From CAUZWH01 sp965247665 (GTDB lineage: Bacteria > Pseudomonadota > Alphaproteobacteria > SHVV01): a stretch of DNA of 64,000 nucleotides. The position numbers and the translations under genes were made by a program. Positions within the stretch are counted from its first letter, which is position 1. Every line of letters begins with the position of its first letter. A model generated the notes under the pieces. The model was not told the DNA's origin. It saw only the letters and a program-made list of their open reading frames with translations, and ran no database searches. Positions 16,276-25,541 of this stretch are shown here, piece after piece. Location: contig CBDFHH010000005.1 in assembly GCA_965247665.1 (NCBI GenBank), forward strand, positions 1,711,614 to 1,775,613. Reading direction: 5' to 3'.

Positions 16276-17649
16276 TTAAATCAGTTTCTTCATCACGGCC
16301 GCGAAGGCATTGCGGACGTCCTCCTCGAGCGGATGCCGCCGGTCGACCACGACGGCGCGTCCGCCCACATAGACGTCGCGGATCAGGTTGCTGTTCCCGG
16401 CGAAGACCAGCGCATTGAGTAGTGCATCGCCGGAGCGCCCCGTCAATTCGATGGTTTCGCCGTCCAGCACGATGAAATCGGCTCGACGCCCGTGCGCAAT
16501 CGCACCTGCCGGCTGGGCGAGCGCCCGTGCGCCGTCCGCCGCGGCGCGGCGCCACAGTCTCGCGCCGGTATACGGATCGTCGCGATCGCTAAAGACGTTG
16601 CGGGTCAGGCGCGTCAGCCTTTGACCGTACTCCAACCAGCGCAGTTCTTCGACCGGCGAGAGGGACACGTTGCTATCCGAGCCGATACCAAACCGGCCGC
16701 CATGCGAATCGAGGTCGCCGAGGCGGAACACCCCGTCGCCGAGATTCGCCTCCGTGGTCGGGCATAATCCCACCACCGCGTCGCTTCCCCCAACCATGGC
16801 GATTTCGTCGTCCGAGAGGTGGGTTGCGTGGATTAAGCACCATTCGGCGTCCACCGCGACGTTGTCGAATAGCCAGGCGACCGGGCGCTTGCCGCTCCAG
16901 CTCAGGCAGTCGTTCACCTCGCGTAGCTGCTCCGCAATGTGAATGTGAACCGGCGTCGCCTCGGCCGAGCTTCGCGCTGCGGCAGTCACCTCGGAGAGCA
17001 TGGTCGCGCTCACCGCGCGCAGGGAATGCGGGGCGATCCCCACTCTCACGAGGGCGGTTTCACGATATTCCCCGCGAATGTCCTCGCTAATGCGCCAAAC
17101 CAATTCCGGATCCCCGCGGAACCGTCTTTGGGCTGCGGTTAGCGGTTCTTCGCCAAAATCGGCGTAAGCATAGAGGACAGGTATATGGGTGATCGCGATG
17201 CCCGCGCTTACCGCAGCGGACACCACCGAGCGCGAAAGCTCGGAGGGCTCGTCGTAGGGCGTGCCATCGGGTTGATTGTGCAGGTAGTGGAACTCGCCTA
17301 CCGCGGTGTAGCCCTGCTTGAGCAGCTCGATATAGAGCTGAGTGGCGATGATTCGGATGTCGTTCGGATCGAGTCGCGCCTGAAAGTCGTACATCAGACC
17401 GCGCCAAGTCCAGAAGTCGTCATCTCCCGATCCGGCGCGCTCGCTGAGCCCCGCCATGGCGCGCTGGAACGCGTGGCTGTGGAGGTTCGGCATGCCCGGA
17501 ATAACGGGACCGTCGAGAGTCGCGCTCCCTTCACTTCGTGCATTCATCGCAATGCCGACGATCATTCCGTCATTGTCCAGCGTCAGCCGGACGTCGTCGT
17601 GCCAGCCGTCCGATAGCAGGATGTGGGGCGCGAACAGTTCGGTCGTCAT
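16276..17649 (-). CDS. hutF: formimidoylglutamate deiminase
   Basis: 457 aa amidohydrolase-superfamily enzyme of histidine catabolism. It converts N-formimino-L-glutamate to N-formyl-L-glutamate and ammonia. Metal-site motifs are GMPNLHSHAFQRAMAGL (HxH, about residue 55), HIHIAEQ, LIHATHL and GSDSNVSLSPVEELRWLEY, and FWTWR near residue 82 is characteristic of HutF. ATG 17649 is used; 13 extra in-frame codons upstream lack support. Together with hutG it forms the two-step route to glutamate. It is divergent from hutI with 60 bases between starts. Confidence 0.92.
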   Translation of the reverse strand: MTTELFAPHILLSDGWHDDVRLTLDNDGMIVGIAMNARSEGSATLDGPVIPGMPNLHSHAFQRAMAGLSERAGSGDDDFWTWRGLMYDFQARLDPNDIRIIATQLYIELLKQGYTAVGEFHYLHNQPDGTPYDEPSELSRSVVSAAVSAGIAITHIPVLYAYADFGEEPLTAAQRRFRGDPELVWRISEDIRGEYRETALVRVGIAPHSLRAVSATMLSEVTAAARSSAEATPVHIHIAEQLREVNDCLSWSGKRPVAWLFDNVAVDAEWCLIHATHLSDDEIAMVGGSDAVVGLCPTTEANLGDGVFRLGDLDSHGGRFGIGSDSNVSLSPVEELRWLEYGQRLTRLTRNVFSDRDDPYTGARLWRRAAADGARALAQPAGAIAHGRRADFIVLDGETIELTGRSGDALLNALVFAGNSNLIRDVYVGGRAVVVDRRHPLEEDVRNAFAAVMKKLI

Positions 17650-17709
17650 GACTTCGCAACCATTGCGCGCCCGGGCTACATTGTCCACGCGAGCGGAGCG
17701 AGGCCGCAG

Positions 17710-18939
17710 ATGATGTGGGACAGCATCTGGATCAATACCAATTTAGCGACAATGGTGCCCGGTGGAGAGAAGTTCGGCACCATTCGTAACGCGGCCCTTG
17801 CGGTCGCGAACGGCAAGCTGGCCTGGGTCGGCGCCATGACCGATCTGCCGGGTGCGCCCGAGGCCGTCGCGCGGGAAACGCATGACGTCCACGGTAGGTG
17901 GATTACGCCCGGACTGATCGACTGCCACACGCATTTGGTCTATGGCGGCAGCCGCGCCCGCGAGTTCGAGATGCGGCTCGACGGTGCCAGCTACGAAGAG
18001 ATCGCGCGCGCCGGCGGCGGCATCGTCGCGACCGTGCGCGATACCCGTGAAAGTACCGTCGACCAGATCGCGGCCGCGTCGCTGCGTCGCCTCGAAACCC
18101 TCATTGCCGAGGGGGTGACCACGGTCGAGATCAAGTCGGGCTACGGGCTCGATGTCGAAACCGAAAGCAAGCAACTGCGAATCGCACGCGAGATTGCCCG
18201 AAAGGCCGGCGTCAACATACGGACGACGTTTCTCGCCGCGCACGCGCTGCCACCCGAATTCGCCGGCAAACCCGATTCCTACATCGATTTCGTCTGTGAA
18301 GAAGCCCTGCCCGCGGTCGCGGGGGCGGGGCTTGCCGATGCCGTCGATGCTTTTTGCGAAACCATAGGATTCGACGTCCCACAGACAGAGCGCGTGTTTG
18401 CCGCGGCTCACAACCATGATCTTCCGGTCAAGCTCCACGCCGATCAGCTTTCCGACGGCGGTGGCGCGGCGCTGGCCGCGAAACATGGCGCGCTTTCGGC
18501 CGACCATCTGGAATACACCGGCGAGGCGGGTGCCGCAGCGATGGCCGAAGCGAACACCGTTGCCGTGCTGCTGCCGGGGGCGTTCTACTTTCTCGGCGAA
18601 ACCCGGCGACCGCCGATCGCCGCATTTCGCGACAAGGGCGTACCCATGGCCATTGCCAGCGATTGCAATCCCGGATCGTCGCCGGCGCTATCGCTCCTGC
18701 TCATGCTCAATATGGCCTGTACCCTGTTCCGTCTAACCACCGAGGAGGCGCTCGGCGGCGTCACCCGCAACGCCGCGCGGGCACTCGGGATGGGAGACAG
18801 CCACGGCACGCTCGAGGTAGGCAAAGCTGCCGATCTGGCAATCTGGAATATCGACCAACCTGCCGATCTTGCTTATGCCATTGGCGGCAATCCTTGTGCC
18901 GGCGTCGTCGTCGAAGGGCGCGAGCGTGTCGGGAACTGA
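17710..18939 (+). CDS. hutI: imidazolonepropionase
   Basis: 409 aa metal-dependent amidohydrolase that hydrolyses 4-imidazolone-5-propanoate to N-formimino-glutamate, step three of histidine degradation. Landmarks are GLIDCHTHLVYGGSR (HxH, about residue 75), FEMRLDGASYEEIARAGGGI, HALPPEF, KLHADQLSDGGGA and ASDCNPGSSP. Starts at ATG 17710 with GCGAGG upstream. It shares the 60-base divergent region with hutF and runs convergently toward hutG. Confidence 0.94.
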   Translation: MMWDSIWINTNLATMVPGGEKFGTIRNAALAVANGKLAWVGAMTDLPGAPEAVARETHDVHGRWITPGLIDCHTHLVYGGSRAREFEMRLDGASYEEIARAGGGIVATVRDTRESTVDQIAAASLRRLETLIAEGVTTVEIKSGYGLDVETESKQLRIAREIARKAGVNIRTTFLAAHALPPEFAGKPDSYIDFVCEEALPAVAGAGLADAVDAFCETIGFDVPQTERVFAAAHNHDLPVKLHADQLSDGGGAALAAKHGALSADHLEYTGEAGAAAMAEANTVAVLLPGAFYFLGETRRPPIAAFRDKGVPMAIASDCNPGSSPALSLLLMLNMACTLFRLTTEEALGGVTRNAARALGMGDSHGTLEVGKAADLAIWNIDQPADLAYAIGGNPCAGVVVEGRERVGN

Positions 18940-19046
18940 CAAAGTTGCCGATTCGACACACCGCGACTGACGCCTATGATGCCGCTCGCGCTTTGTTGCG
19001 CCGAAGTTCGGCAGCTGGTCGTCGATCTCGTCTGGTCTGGACCGGG

Positions 19047-19835
19047 CTAACTCGGCGACCAGGCGGTGAATGTTCTAAGCAGCTCGCGCAATACGGGACG
19101 CAGCCGATTCGCCTTCTTTTCGCTAAACGCGAAGGGATACCGCTCGTCCATATAGCTAATCTGGGTGAGTTCGAGCTGCGCGGCGACGACGCCATCTTCA
19201 GGCGCTCCGTAGTGGCGGGTGATGTAGCCGCCGGTGAAGCGGCCATTGAGCGTTCCCGTGTAGTCTTTCGCACTTTTCGCCACCACTTCGAGGCGAACGG
19301 CAAGTTTGGCCGGACATACGCTGCCGCCGGCCGTACCAAGGTTGAGATCGGGCAACCGACCTTCGAACAATCGCGGCACCTCGCTGCGAATTGAGTGGGC
19401 GTCCCATAGCAGGGCATGGCCGTGCTGATCGCGGATGCCGGCCAGTGCGGCAGAGAGCTGTTCGTGGTAGGGCCGCCAATATTTATCGACGCGCTCGGCG
19501 ACTTCGTCGGTCGACGGTTCCTGTCCGCGCCGGTAGATCGGTTGGTTGTCGAAAGTGTCGATCGGGCATAGGCCGGTGGTGTTTTGCCCGGGGTAGAGAT
19601 TGGAGTCGTCGGGCGGGCGGTTGAGGTCGACCACGTAGCGCGATAGTCGTGCGCGGATGATCGACGCCCCAAACTCGCCCACGAAATCGTAGAGCCGCTC
19701 GATGTGCCAATCGGTATCGGGCAGGCGCCGCGCCGCATCGGTCAACCGCGGCTCGATCCCATCCGGGAGGTCGGTGCCGACGTGTGGCATGCTGATCAGC
19801 AACGGTGAGGTGCCGACGTGATAATCGAACGTCAT
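19047..19835 (-). CDS. hutG: N-formylglutamate amidohydrolase
   Basis: 262 aa. Hydrolyses N-formylglutamate to formate and glutamate, the last step of the HutF-type branch. Motifs are LLISMPHVGTDLP, DTDWHIERLYDF, RYVVDLNRPPDDS, LLWDAHSIRSEVP and YTGTLNGRFTGGYITRHYG (in part). The start ATG at 19835 overlaps the hutH stop as ATGA, so translational coupling is likely. A longer in-frame start 30 bases upstream inside hutH is less likely. It is the last gene of the long minus-strand run beginning with the molybdoenzyme. Confidence 0.93.
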   Translation of the reverse strand: MTFDYHVGTSPLLISMPHVGTDLPDGIEPRLTDAARRLPDTDWHIERLYDFVGEFGASIIRARLSRYVVDLNRPPDDSNLYPGQNTTGLCPIDTFDNQPIYRRGQEPSTDEVAERVDKYWRPYHEQLSAALAGIRDQHGHALLWDAHSIRSEVPRLFEGRLPDLNLGTAGGSVCPAKLAVRLEVVAKSAKDYTGTLNGRFTGGYITRHYGAPEDGVVAAQLELTQISYMDERYPFAFSEKKANRLRPVLRELLRTFTAWSPS

Positions 19836-21370
19836 GGAGCCAGGCTGGGCAAGATGCTTCCGCATTGGTCGCGGCCGAGACCACCGGTAACAAGTACCCT
19901 GGCCGCGTCGATATCCGGCTTGAAAAAGCGATCCCGTTCGTAGCGCGCGACCCGGTCGCGGACGGCGCGCAGCACCGGTTGCAGGCGTGCGGAGGTTTCA
20001 AGCGGCGCGTGGAACTCGATGCCCTGAACCGCGGCCAGCAGCTCGATCGCCAGGATCGAGGCGACATTGTCGGCAAGGGGCAAAAGGCGAGCCGCCGCAC
20101 GCATGGCCATGCTGACGAAGTCTTCCTGATTGGCCGAGGTCGGCAAGCTGTCGATTGACGAAGGATGGGCCAAGCCCTTGTTTTCCGACGCCAACGCGGC
20201 GGCCGTGACGTGTGCGACCATAAAGCCGGAATTGACGCCGCCATCTTCCACCAGAAACGGCGGCAGCTCGCTGATCGTGGTGTCGATCAGCATTGCGATG
20301 CGGCGCTCGGCCAGCGCGCCGATTTCGGCCAGCGTTACCGCGAGCGCGTCCGCGGCCAGCGCCACCGGTTCTGCGTGGAAATTACCGCCGGACAGGATTT
20401 CGCCGGTGTCGGGGAAGATCAACGGATTGTCGGTCACGGCATTGGCCTCGCGTCCGAACACCTCCGCCGCATATCGGATTTGGTCGAGGCAGGCTCCGAG
20501 CACCTGCGGCATGCACCGCAGGCAGTAGGGATCTTGCACCCGCTCGTCATCCTCGACATGGGAGGCGCGGATCGCACTACCGTCAAGCAGATGCAGCAAT
20601 ATTGCGGCGGTGTCCTTCTGCCCCGGGTGGAGGCGCAAATCCTGCACCCGCGGATCGAACGGGACGTCGCTGCCGCGCGCCGCATCCAGGGTGAGAGCGC
20701 CGGTCACCAGACTCGCGGCCAGGTAATCTTCGGCGGCGAACAAACCGGCCAGCGCCAGCGCGGTCGATGCCTGGGTGCCGTTGAGCAGCGCCAGACCCTC
20801 TTTCGGCGCCAGTTCGAGCGGCGACAGCCCCGCCGACCGCAGCCCATCGGCTGCAGCGACGACCTCGCCATCACGACGTACCTCACCGAACCCGATTAGA
20901 GCGGCGGCGAGATGGGCGAGGGGAGCGAGATCGCCCGACGCTCCGACGGAGCCCTTCTCGGGTATACACGGATAGACTTCGTGCTCAATCAGCGCCAGCA
21001 GCGATTCGATCACTTCCCAGCGGACGCCCGAATGGCCGCGCGCCAAGCCCAACGCTTTCAACAGCAAGATCAACCGCACGACGGTGTCGTCGAGCAAGGG
21101 ACCCACACCGGCCGCGTGCGAAAGCACCAGGTTCCTCTGTAGGGCCGCCAAGTCACGCTCGCCGATGCGGGTCTTGGCCAAGCGTCCGAAACCGGTGTTG
21201 ATTCCGTACACGATCTCGCCGCGGCCAACCACCTCACCCACGGTCCGCGCTGCCGCATCGACCGCTGCGCGGCAATGCGGCGCCAGCTCGATAGCCGGCG
21301 GCGCATCGTGAACCCGCCTGAGTTGGGCGAGAGATACCTTGCCCGGTGTCAACTCGAGCGTTTCGACCAA
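19832..21370 (-). CDS. hutH: histidine ammonia-lyase
   Basis: 512 aa, standard length. Deaminates L-histidine to urocanate. The Ala-Ser-Gly triplet that cyclises to the MIO cofactor is at residues 144-146 inside GSVGASGDLAPLAHL. YGINTGFGRLA (about 55) supplies the catalytic Tyr region, and QDPYCLRCMPQVLGA is conserved. Starts 3 bases after the hutU stop and overlaps hutG by 4 bases. First enzyme of the hut pathway. Confidence 0.95.
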   Translation of the reverse strand: MVETLELTPGKVSLAQLRRVHDAPPAIELAPHCRAAVDAAARTVGEVVGRGEIVYGINTGFGRLAKTRIGERDLAALQRNLVLSHAAGVGPLLDDTVVRLILLLKALGLARGHSGVRWEVIESLLALIEHEVYPCIPEKGSVGASGDLAPLAHLAAALIGFGEVRRDGEVVAAADGLRSAGLSPLELAPKEGLALLNGTQASTALALAGLFAAEDYLAASLVTGALTLDAARGSDVPFDPRVQDLRLHPGQKDTAAILLHLLDGSAIRASHVEDDERVQDPYCLRCMPQVLGACLDQIRYAAEVFGREANAVTDNPLIFPDTGEILSGGNFHAEPVALAADALAVTLAEIGALAERRIAMLIDTTISELPPFLVEDGGVNSGFMVAHVTAAALASENKGLAHPSSIDSLPTSANQEDFVSMAMRAAARLLPLADNVASILAIELLAAVQGIEFHAPLETSARLQPVLRAVRDRVARYERDRFFKPDIDAARVLVTGGLGRDQCGSILPSLAP

Positions 21371-21373
21371 GCC

Positions 21374-23044
21374 TCAGGTTCCAATCATCGGCAGGTGGAG
21401 GCCCTGATCGCGGGCGCAGGCGATTGCCTCCTCGTACCCGGCGTCGGCGTGGCGCATAACGCCGGACGCGGGATCGTTCCATAACACGCGAGCAATACGC
21501 TCCGCGGCTTCCGGCGTTCCGTCACAAACGATGACCATCCCGGCGTGTTGGGAATAGCCGATGCCGACACCGCCGCCATGGTGAAACGAGACCCAGGTCG
21601 CCCCGCTCGCGCAGTTTAAAAGTGCGTTGAGCAACGCCCAGTCGGAGACCGCATCGGAGCCATCCTTCATGCCCTCGGTTTCGCGATTGGGACTGGCAAC
21701 CGATCCCGAATCGAGGTGATCACGGCCGATCACCACCGGAGCTTCCAGCTCGCCGCTCGCGACCATCTCGTTGAACGCCAAGCCGACCCGATGCCGTTCG
21801 CCGAGACCGATCCAGCAGATGCGCGAGGGCAGCCCCTGGAACTGGATTCGCTGCGCCGCCATGTCGAGCCAATTGTGCAGCTGCGGATTGTCGGGGATGA
21901 GCTCCTTGACCTTGGCGTCGGTCTTGAAAATGTCCTCCGGATTGCCCGACAGCGCCGCCCAGCGAAACGGACCGATCCCGCGGCAGAACAGCGGCCGGAT
22001 ATAGGCCGGCACGAAACCGGGATAAGCGAAGGCGTTTTCCAGGCCGTGCTCGAACGCCATCTGGCGGATGTTGTTGCCGTAGTCGACACAGGGTATGCCG
22101 CGCTCGTGGAAACTGATCATCGCCGCGACATGCTCGACCATCGACGCTTTGGCGGCCTGCTCGACCGCTTTGGGGTCGCGCTCTTGTTCCTGCTCCCAAT
22201 GTTCGAGGGTCCAATCCTCGGGCAGATAGCCGTAGACCGGGTCGTGCGCGGAGGTCTGATCGGTGACGAGATCGGGCGTCGCGCCGCGAGCGGCGAGTTC
22301 GGGGACGATCTCGGCGGCGTTACCGAGCAGCCCCACCGAGACCGCTTCCCTTTTGCCGCACGCCGCCGCGATGATCGTCAGGGCCTCATCCAGCGAGCCC
22401 GCTTCGCGGTCGAGATAGCCGGTTTCGAGACGTCGCTGGATGCGGCTCGGCCGACATTCGATAGCCAGCAGGCAGGCGCCCGCCATGGTCGCGGCCAGGG
22501 GTTGGGCGCCCCCCATCCCGCCGAGCCCCGCGGTGAGTATCCAGCGCCCCCTCAGATCACCGTCATAGTGCTGGCGCCCGGCCTCAACGAAGGTCTCGTA
22601 AGTACCCTGAATAATCCCCTGGCTACCGATATAGATCCAAGAGCCCGCGGTCATCTGGCCGTACATCATCAGGCCCTTCCGATCGAGCTCGTGGAAATGG
22701 TCCCAGGTCGCCCAGTGGGGCACGATGTTGGAGTTTGCGATCAGCACTCGAGGTGCGTTCTCGTGCGTCTTGAACACCCCCACCGGCTTGCCCGACTGCA
22801 CCAGCAAGGTCTCGTCGCCGCCCAGGGTCTTGAGGGTTTCGACAATCCGATCGAAACATTCCCAATCGCGCGCCGCCTTGCCGATGCCGCCATATACGAC
22901 AAGTTCCTGCGGGTTTTCGGCGACCTCGGCGTCGAGGTTGTTCATTAGCATCCGCAGCGGCGCTTCGGTGTGCCAACTCTTGGCATTGAGCGCGGTGCCC
23001 CGCGGGGCCCGCACGGTCCGAACGTTGGGATCCGGGTTGGTCAT
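21374..23044 (-). CDS. hutU: urocanate hydratase
   Basis: 556 aa NAD-dependent hydratase that turns urocanate into imidazolonepropionate. Typical stretches are YGGIGKAARDWECFDRI, LIANSNIVPHWATWDHF, TAGSWIYIGSQGIIQGTYET, GLGGMGGAQPLA (NAD-binding) and MISFHERGIPCVDYGNNIR (in part). ATG 23044. It is separated from the upstream creatininase-family gene by 53 bases on the same strand and by 3 bases from hutH, so the four genes may be co-transcribed. Confidence 0.95.
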   Translation of the reverse strand: MTNPDPNVRTVRAPRGTALNAKSWHTEAPLRMLMNNLDAEVAENPQELVVYGGIGKAARDWECFDRIVETLKTLGGDETLLVQSGKPVGVFKTHENAPRVLIANSNIVPHWATWDHFHELDRKGLMMYGQMTAGSWIYIGSQGIIQGTYETFVEAGRQHYDGDLRGRWILTAGLGGMGGAQPLAATMAGACLLAIECRPSRIQRRLETGYLDREAGSLDEALTIIAAACGKREAVSVGLLGNAAEIVPELAARGATPDLVTDQTSAHDPVYGYLPEDWTLEHWEQEQERDPKAVEQAAKASMVEHVAAMISFHERGIPCVDYGNNIRQMAFEHGLENAFAYPGFVPAYIRPLFCRGIGPFRWAALSGNPEDIFKTDAKVKELIPDNPQLHNWLDMAAQRIQFQGLPSRICWIGLGERHRVGLAFNEMVASGELEAPVVIGRDHLDSGSVASPNRETEGMKDGSDAVSDWALLNALLNCASGATWVSFHHGGGVGIGYSQHAGMVIVCDGTPEAAERIARVLWNDPASGVMRHADAGYEEAIACARDQGLHLPMIGT

Positions 23045-23097
23045 AGCCGCCCTAACGCGTGGTTGGACCCGTACCGATCATGTTGTCCCGCGGCCGC

Positions 23098-23874
23098 TCA
23101 ATCCTCGGCCATGAAGCGGTGATAGTCGGCGATCACCTCCGGCACTGTGGTCGCGATCAATCTGTTGCCGGCCTCGGAGCTCGCCAAAGACGGGTCGGAG
23201 CCGATGCGGCCGTCGGGGAACCAGCGGCGGTGGTGGTCGGCGTCGTAATGTTTGTCGCCGCCGAAGTTTCGGTAGTAGTCGTCGGCGAGCTTCTCGGGCT
23301 TGTCCAACGTCATATTGCGCGCCTCATCGGGGTAGGCGCTTTGCGTAATCGCCACCTCGCTCGGCGTTGCGTGCAGACCCTCCCATTCACCAAAGAGCTC
23401 GTAGCGCAGCGCGTTGGTGTTCTCATACTCCCACCAGCTGCGTAGCCGGCAGCGAATGCCGGGCTGATTGCCGCGATCCCGCTGCAAGCTGTAGTCGGCA
23501 TAGAGGTCCTGGAAGGCGGCGTTGGCAGGAGCGATGTTGCCCCCGTGGCCGTTGAGAAAGAAAAACCGCTCGAAGCCGTGACGCGCCAACGACCGGACGT
23601 AGTCGCGGATAACGGCCATCACCGTTTCCGCGCGCAGGGTCACCGTGCCGGGGAAACCGAGATTGAACTGCGCCACGCCCATGGTAATGGTCGGGCCGAT
23701 CAGGATGTCTTGGTGCTCGCCAACGCCGCGGGCAAGGATCTCAGCGCACAAAGCGTCGGTGCCGATCAGTCCGTTGGGGCCGTGTTGCTCCATCGAGCCG
23801 ATCGGGATGATCACGCCTTTCGATCGCTCGAGATATCCCTCGACCTCGGGCCAGGTGCTGAATTGCAGGAGCAT
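23098..23874 (-). CDS. creatininase family protein
   Basis: 258 aa. Creatininase/FAPy-deformylase-like amidohydrolase fold with the metal ligands in IPIGSMEQHGPNG (Glu and His, about residues 24-36), the Asp in GTDALCAEI, and the FFFLNGHGGNIAPANAA signature near residue 110. Family members hydrolyse cyclic amides such as creatinine or act on formamide groups. Position directly upstream of hutU, 3 bases after the 2OG-oxygenase gene, suggests that it feeds a histidine- or imidazole-derived lactam into the hut pathway. That link is inference. Confidence 0.85.
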   Translation of the reverse strand: MLLQFSTWPEVEGYLERSKGVIIPIGSMEQHGPNGLIGTDALCAEILARGVGEHQDILIGPTITMGVAQFNLGFPGTVTLRAETVMAVIRDYVRSLARHGFERFFFLNGHGGNIAPANAAFQDLYADYSLQRDRGNQPGIRCRLRSWWEYENTNALRYELFGEWEGLHATPSEVAITQSAYPDEARNMTLDKPEKLADDYYRNFGGDKHYDADHHRRWFPDGRIGSDPSLASSEAGNRLIATTVPEVIADYHRFMAED

Positions 23875-23877
23875 GCG

Positions 23878-24855
23878 CTAGCTGCCGGCCTGCTTGCGGT
23901 ATTCGAACGAAGCGTCGTAGCGCGATTGGATGTAGTCGCCGACCCGCACCGATTCGAATCGCGGTGCCTCGCCCTCGTAGGCGGGGACCACGACGGTGTC
24001 GGCGTTGGGATCGACGAACATCGCGACCGAATAGCGCTCGACACCCGAACTGTTGACCACACGGTGCGGCGTTGACTTGAAGTGATCGTTCGACCACCGG
24101 GCCATCAGATCGCCGATGTTGACGACGAAGGTACCCGCGATCGGCACGGCCGTGACCCAATCGCCGTCCTTGGTGGCGACCTGCAGTCCGCCGACCTCGT
24201 CCTGATATACCAGCGTCAGGCAGCCATAGTCGGTATGCGGACCGACGCCGAACTGTTGCTCGCCGAGTTCGGCGGCCTGCGGCGGGTAGTAAACCAGGCT
24301 GCCGCGCGAGACGGGTCTGTCGAAGCTGCCGACGAAATAGTCGAGCGGTAGATCCAGGCTCGCCGCAAACGCGCGCAGCAAATGGCGGCCGCACAGGTGC
24401 GTCGCGGCGAAGAATTCGTTGAGCACCGGCTGCATGTCCCGCAGAAACCCTGGCCACACGTTGGGCGCGAGGATGCTGCCGGCGAGGTAATCGGGGTCGT
24501 CGTCGGCAATGTCGAGACCCCAGACATAACTCTCTTTGAGATCGCTGAGCGCGTTCTCATACATCTTGGCTTCGCCGATGCGCAGGAAACCGCGGTGGCT
24601 GCCGCCGCGCATCGCCACGGTAAGCTTCTCGTCCTGGGGTCGGGCGAAGAATCGCCGTGCAGTGGCTTGCGCTTTGGCAATCGTCGCTTCGGGAACACCG
24701 TGGTTCCTGATGTAGAAAAAGCCGGTGTCCTCGGCGGCACGTCGCATTTCCGCGGCTACACGGCCGTAGCCACCCGGGTCCGCAGCCAACACGGGGGCAA
24801 GATCGATTACCGGAATCTCCGACTCGGAGATCTGTTTCGCGGTCGCGTAGGCCAA
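23878..24855 (-). CDS. isopenicillin N synthase-like 2OG-Fe(II) oxygenase
   Basis: 325 aa double-stranded beta-helix oxygenase. The N-terminal DIOX_N motif IPVIDLAPVL is followed by TGFFYIRNHGVP. The Fe-binding HxD is in GPHTDYGCLTLVYQD, the distal His in STPHRVVNS, and the 2-oxoglutarate-binding RxS in ERYSVAMF. Start is TTG 24855, with AAGGAG overlapping the HD gene's stop. It belongs to a seven-gene minus-strand run with hut genes. Homologues hydroxylate or desaturate many metabolites, and the substrate is not readable here. Confidence 0.88.
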   Translation of the reverse strand: MAYATAKQISESEIPVIDLAPVLAADPGGYGRVAAEMRRAAEDTGFFYIRNHGVPEATIAKAQATARRFFARPQDEKLTVAMRGGSHRGFLRIGEAKMYENALSDLKESYVWGLDIADDDPDYLAGSILAPNVWPGFLRDMQPVLNEFFAATHLCGRHLLRAFAASLDLPLDYFVGSFDRPVSRGSLVYYPPQAAELGEQQFGVGPHTDYGCLTLVYQDEVGGLQVATKDGDWVTAVPIAGTFVVNIGDLMARWSNDHFKSTPHRVVNSSGVERYSVAMFVDPNADTVVVPAYEGEAPRFESVRVGDYIQSRYDASFEYRKQAGS

Positions 24856-24864
24856 GCCGACTCC

Positions 24865-25530
24865 TTAGTCGATGGTGTGGATCGGACGCGGCGGCCGGGA
24901 AAAGACTCGCTTGACCAGTGGCACGAACTCTCGGAGAGGCGCGTTCTCATAGTTTGGATCGAGCGAGCAGATGTCATATTTGCGCACCCACTCGGCCGCA
25001 TATTCGAAGTGGGGATGACCACGCCAGCGCTCGCGCTCATGCGGATCCGCGCCGGGCAGTTCACGGCAGTGCAGAGCCTGGAAGATCGCGTGGCGCCGCA
25101 CTATCCACACGTTCTTCGGCGAAACATAGGGGCCAAACAGCGCGATCGCGAATTCCGAATGTGCGCTCGGCGCGACCACGAAACCGATATCGTGCAGCAA
25201 CGTCACGACCACGGTTTCTTCGTCGCACCCGTCGCGCAGGGCCATTGTCGCGGACTGCAAGCAGTGGCCGTAATTGTTGATGAGGTAGCCGAACGAGGGG
25301 TCGTCGCGCTGCGCCGACAGCATCGTGAGTACCGCGTCGGCCTGGCGCTCGCCGTAGTAAGGCGTGCGCTGGGCGTTGAGCCGGTCCCAGTCCTGTGTGG
25401 CGAAATCGTCGAGATTGGTCTTCTCGATGTGGGCCCAACCGGCGTGTGCCAGTCGTGCGCGACCGCCGCCGGCGCGAGCCGCCGCAGCATCCTCGGTTAC
25501 CACGGTCGAACCGGCGCGGGTAGCTGGCAT
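24865..25530 (-). CDS. HD-domain protein (phosphohydrolase/diiron oxygenase-like)
   Basis: 221 aa. The HD signature is present as YGHCLQSATMALRDG followed by VVTLLHDIGFVV (about residues 88-118), giving H...HD, plus a later RRHAIFQALHC and HPHFEYAAEWV with additional His/Asp. HD proteins are either nucleotide phosphohydrolases or, as in PhnZ and myo-inositol oxygenase, mixed-valent diiron oxygenases that cleave C-P or C-C bonds. The presence of a 2OG oxygenase next door (as in PhnY-PhnZ pairs) makes the oxygenase reading attractive but unproven. ATG 25530 is 11 bases after the molybdoenzyme stop. Confidence 0.75.
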   Translation of the reverse strand: MPATRAGSTVVTEDAAAARAGGGRARLAHAGWAHIEKTNLDDFATQDWDRLNAQRTPYYGERQADAVLTMLSAQRDDPSFGYLINNYGHCLQSATMALRDGCDEETVVVTLLHDIGFVVAPSAHSEFAIALFGPYVSPKNVWIVRRHAIFQALHCRELPGADPHERERWRGHPHFEYAAEWVRKYDICSLDPNYENAPLREFVPLVKRVFSRPPRPIHTID

Positions 25531-25541
25531 GGCGGCGTTCC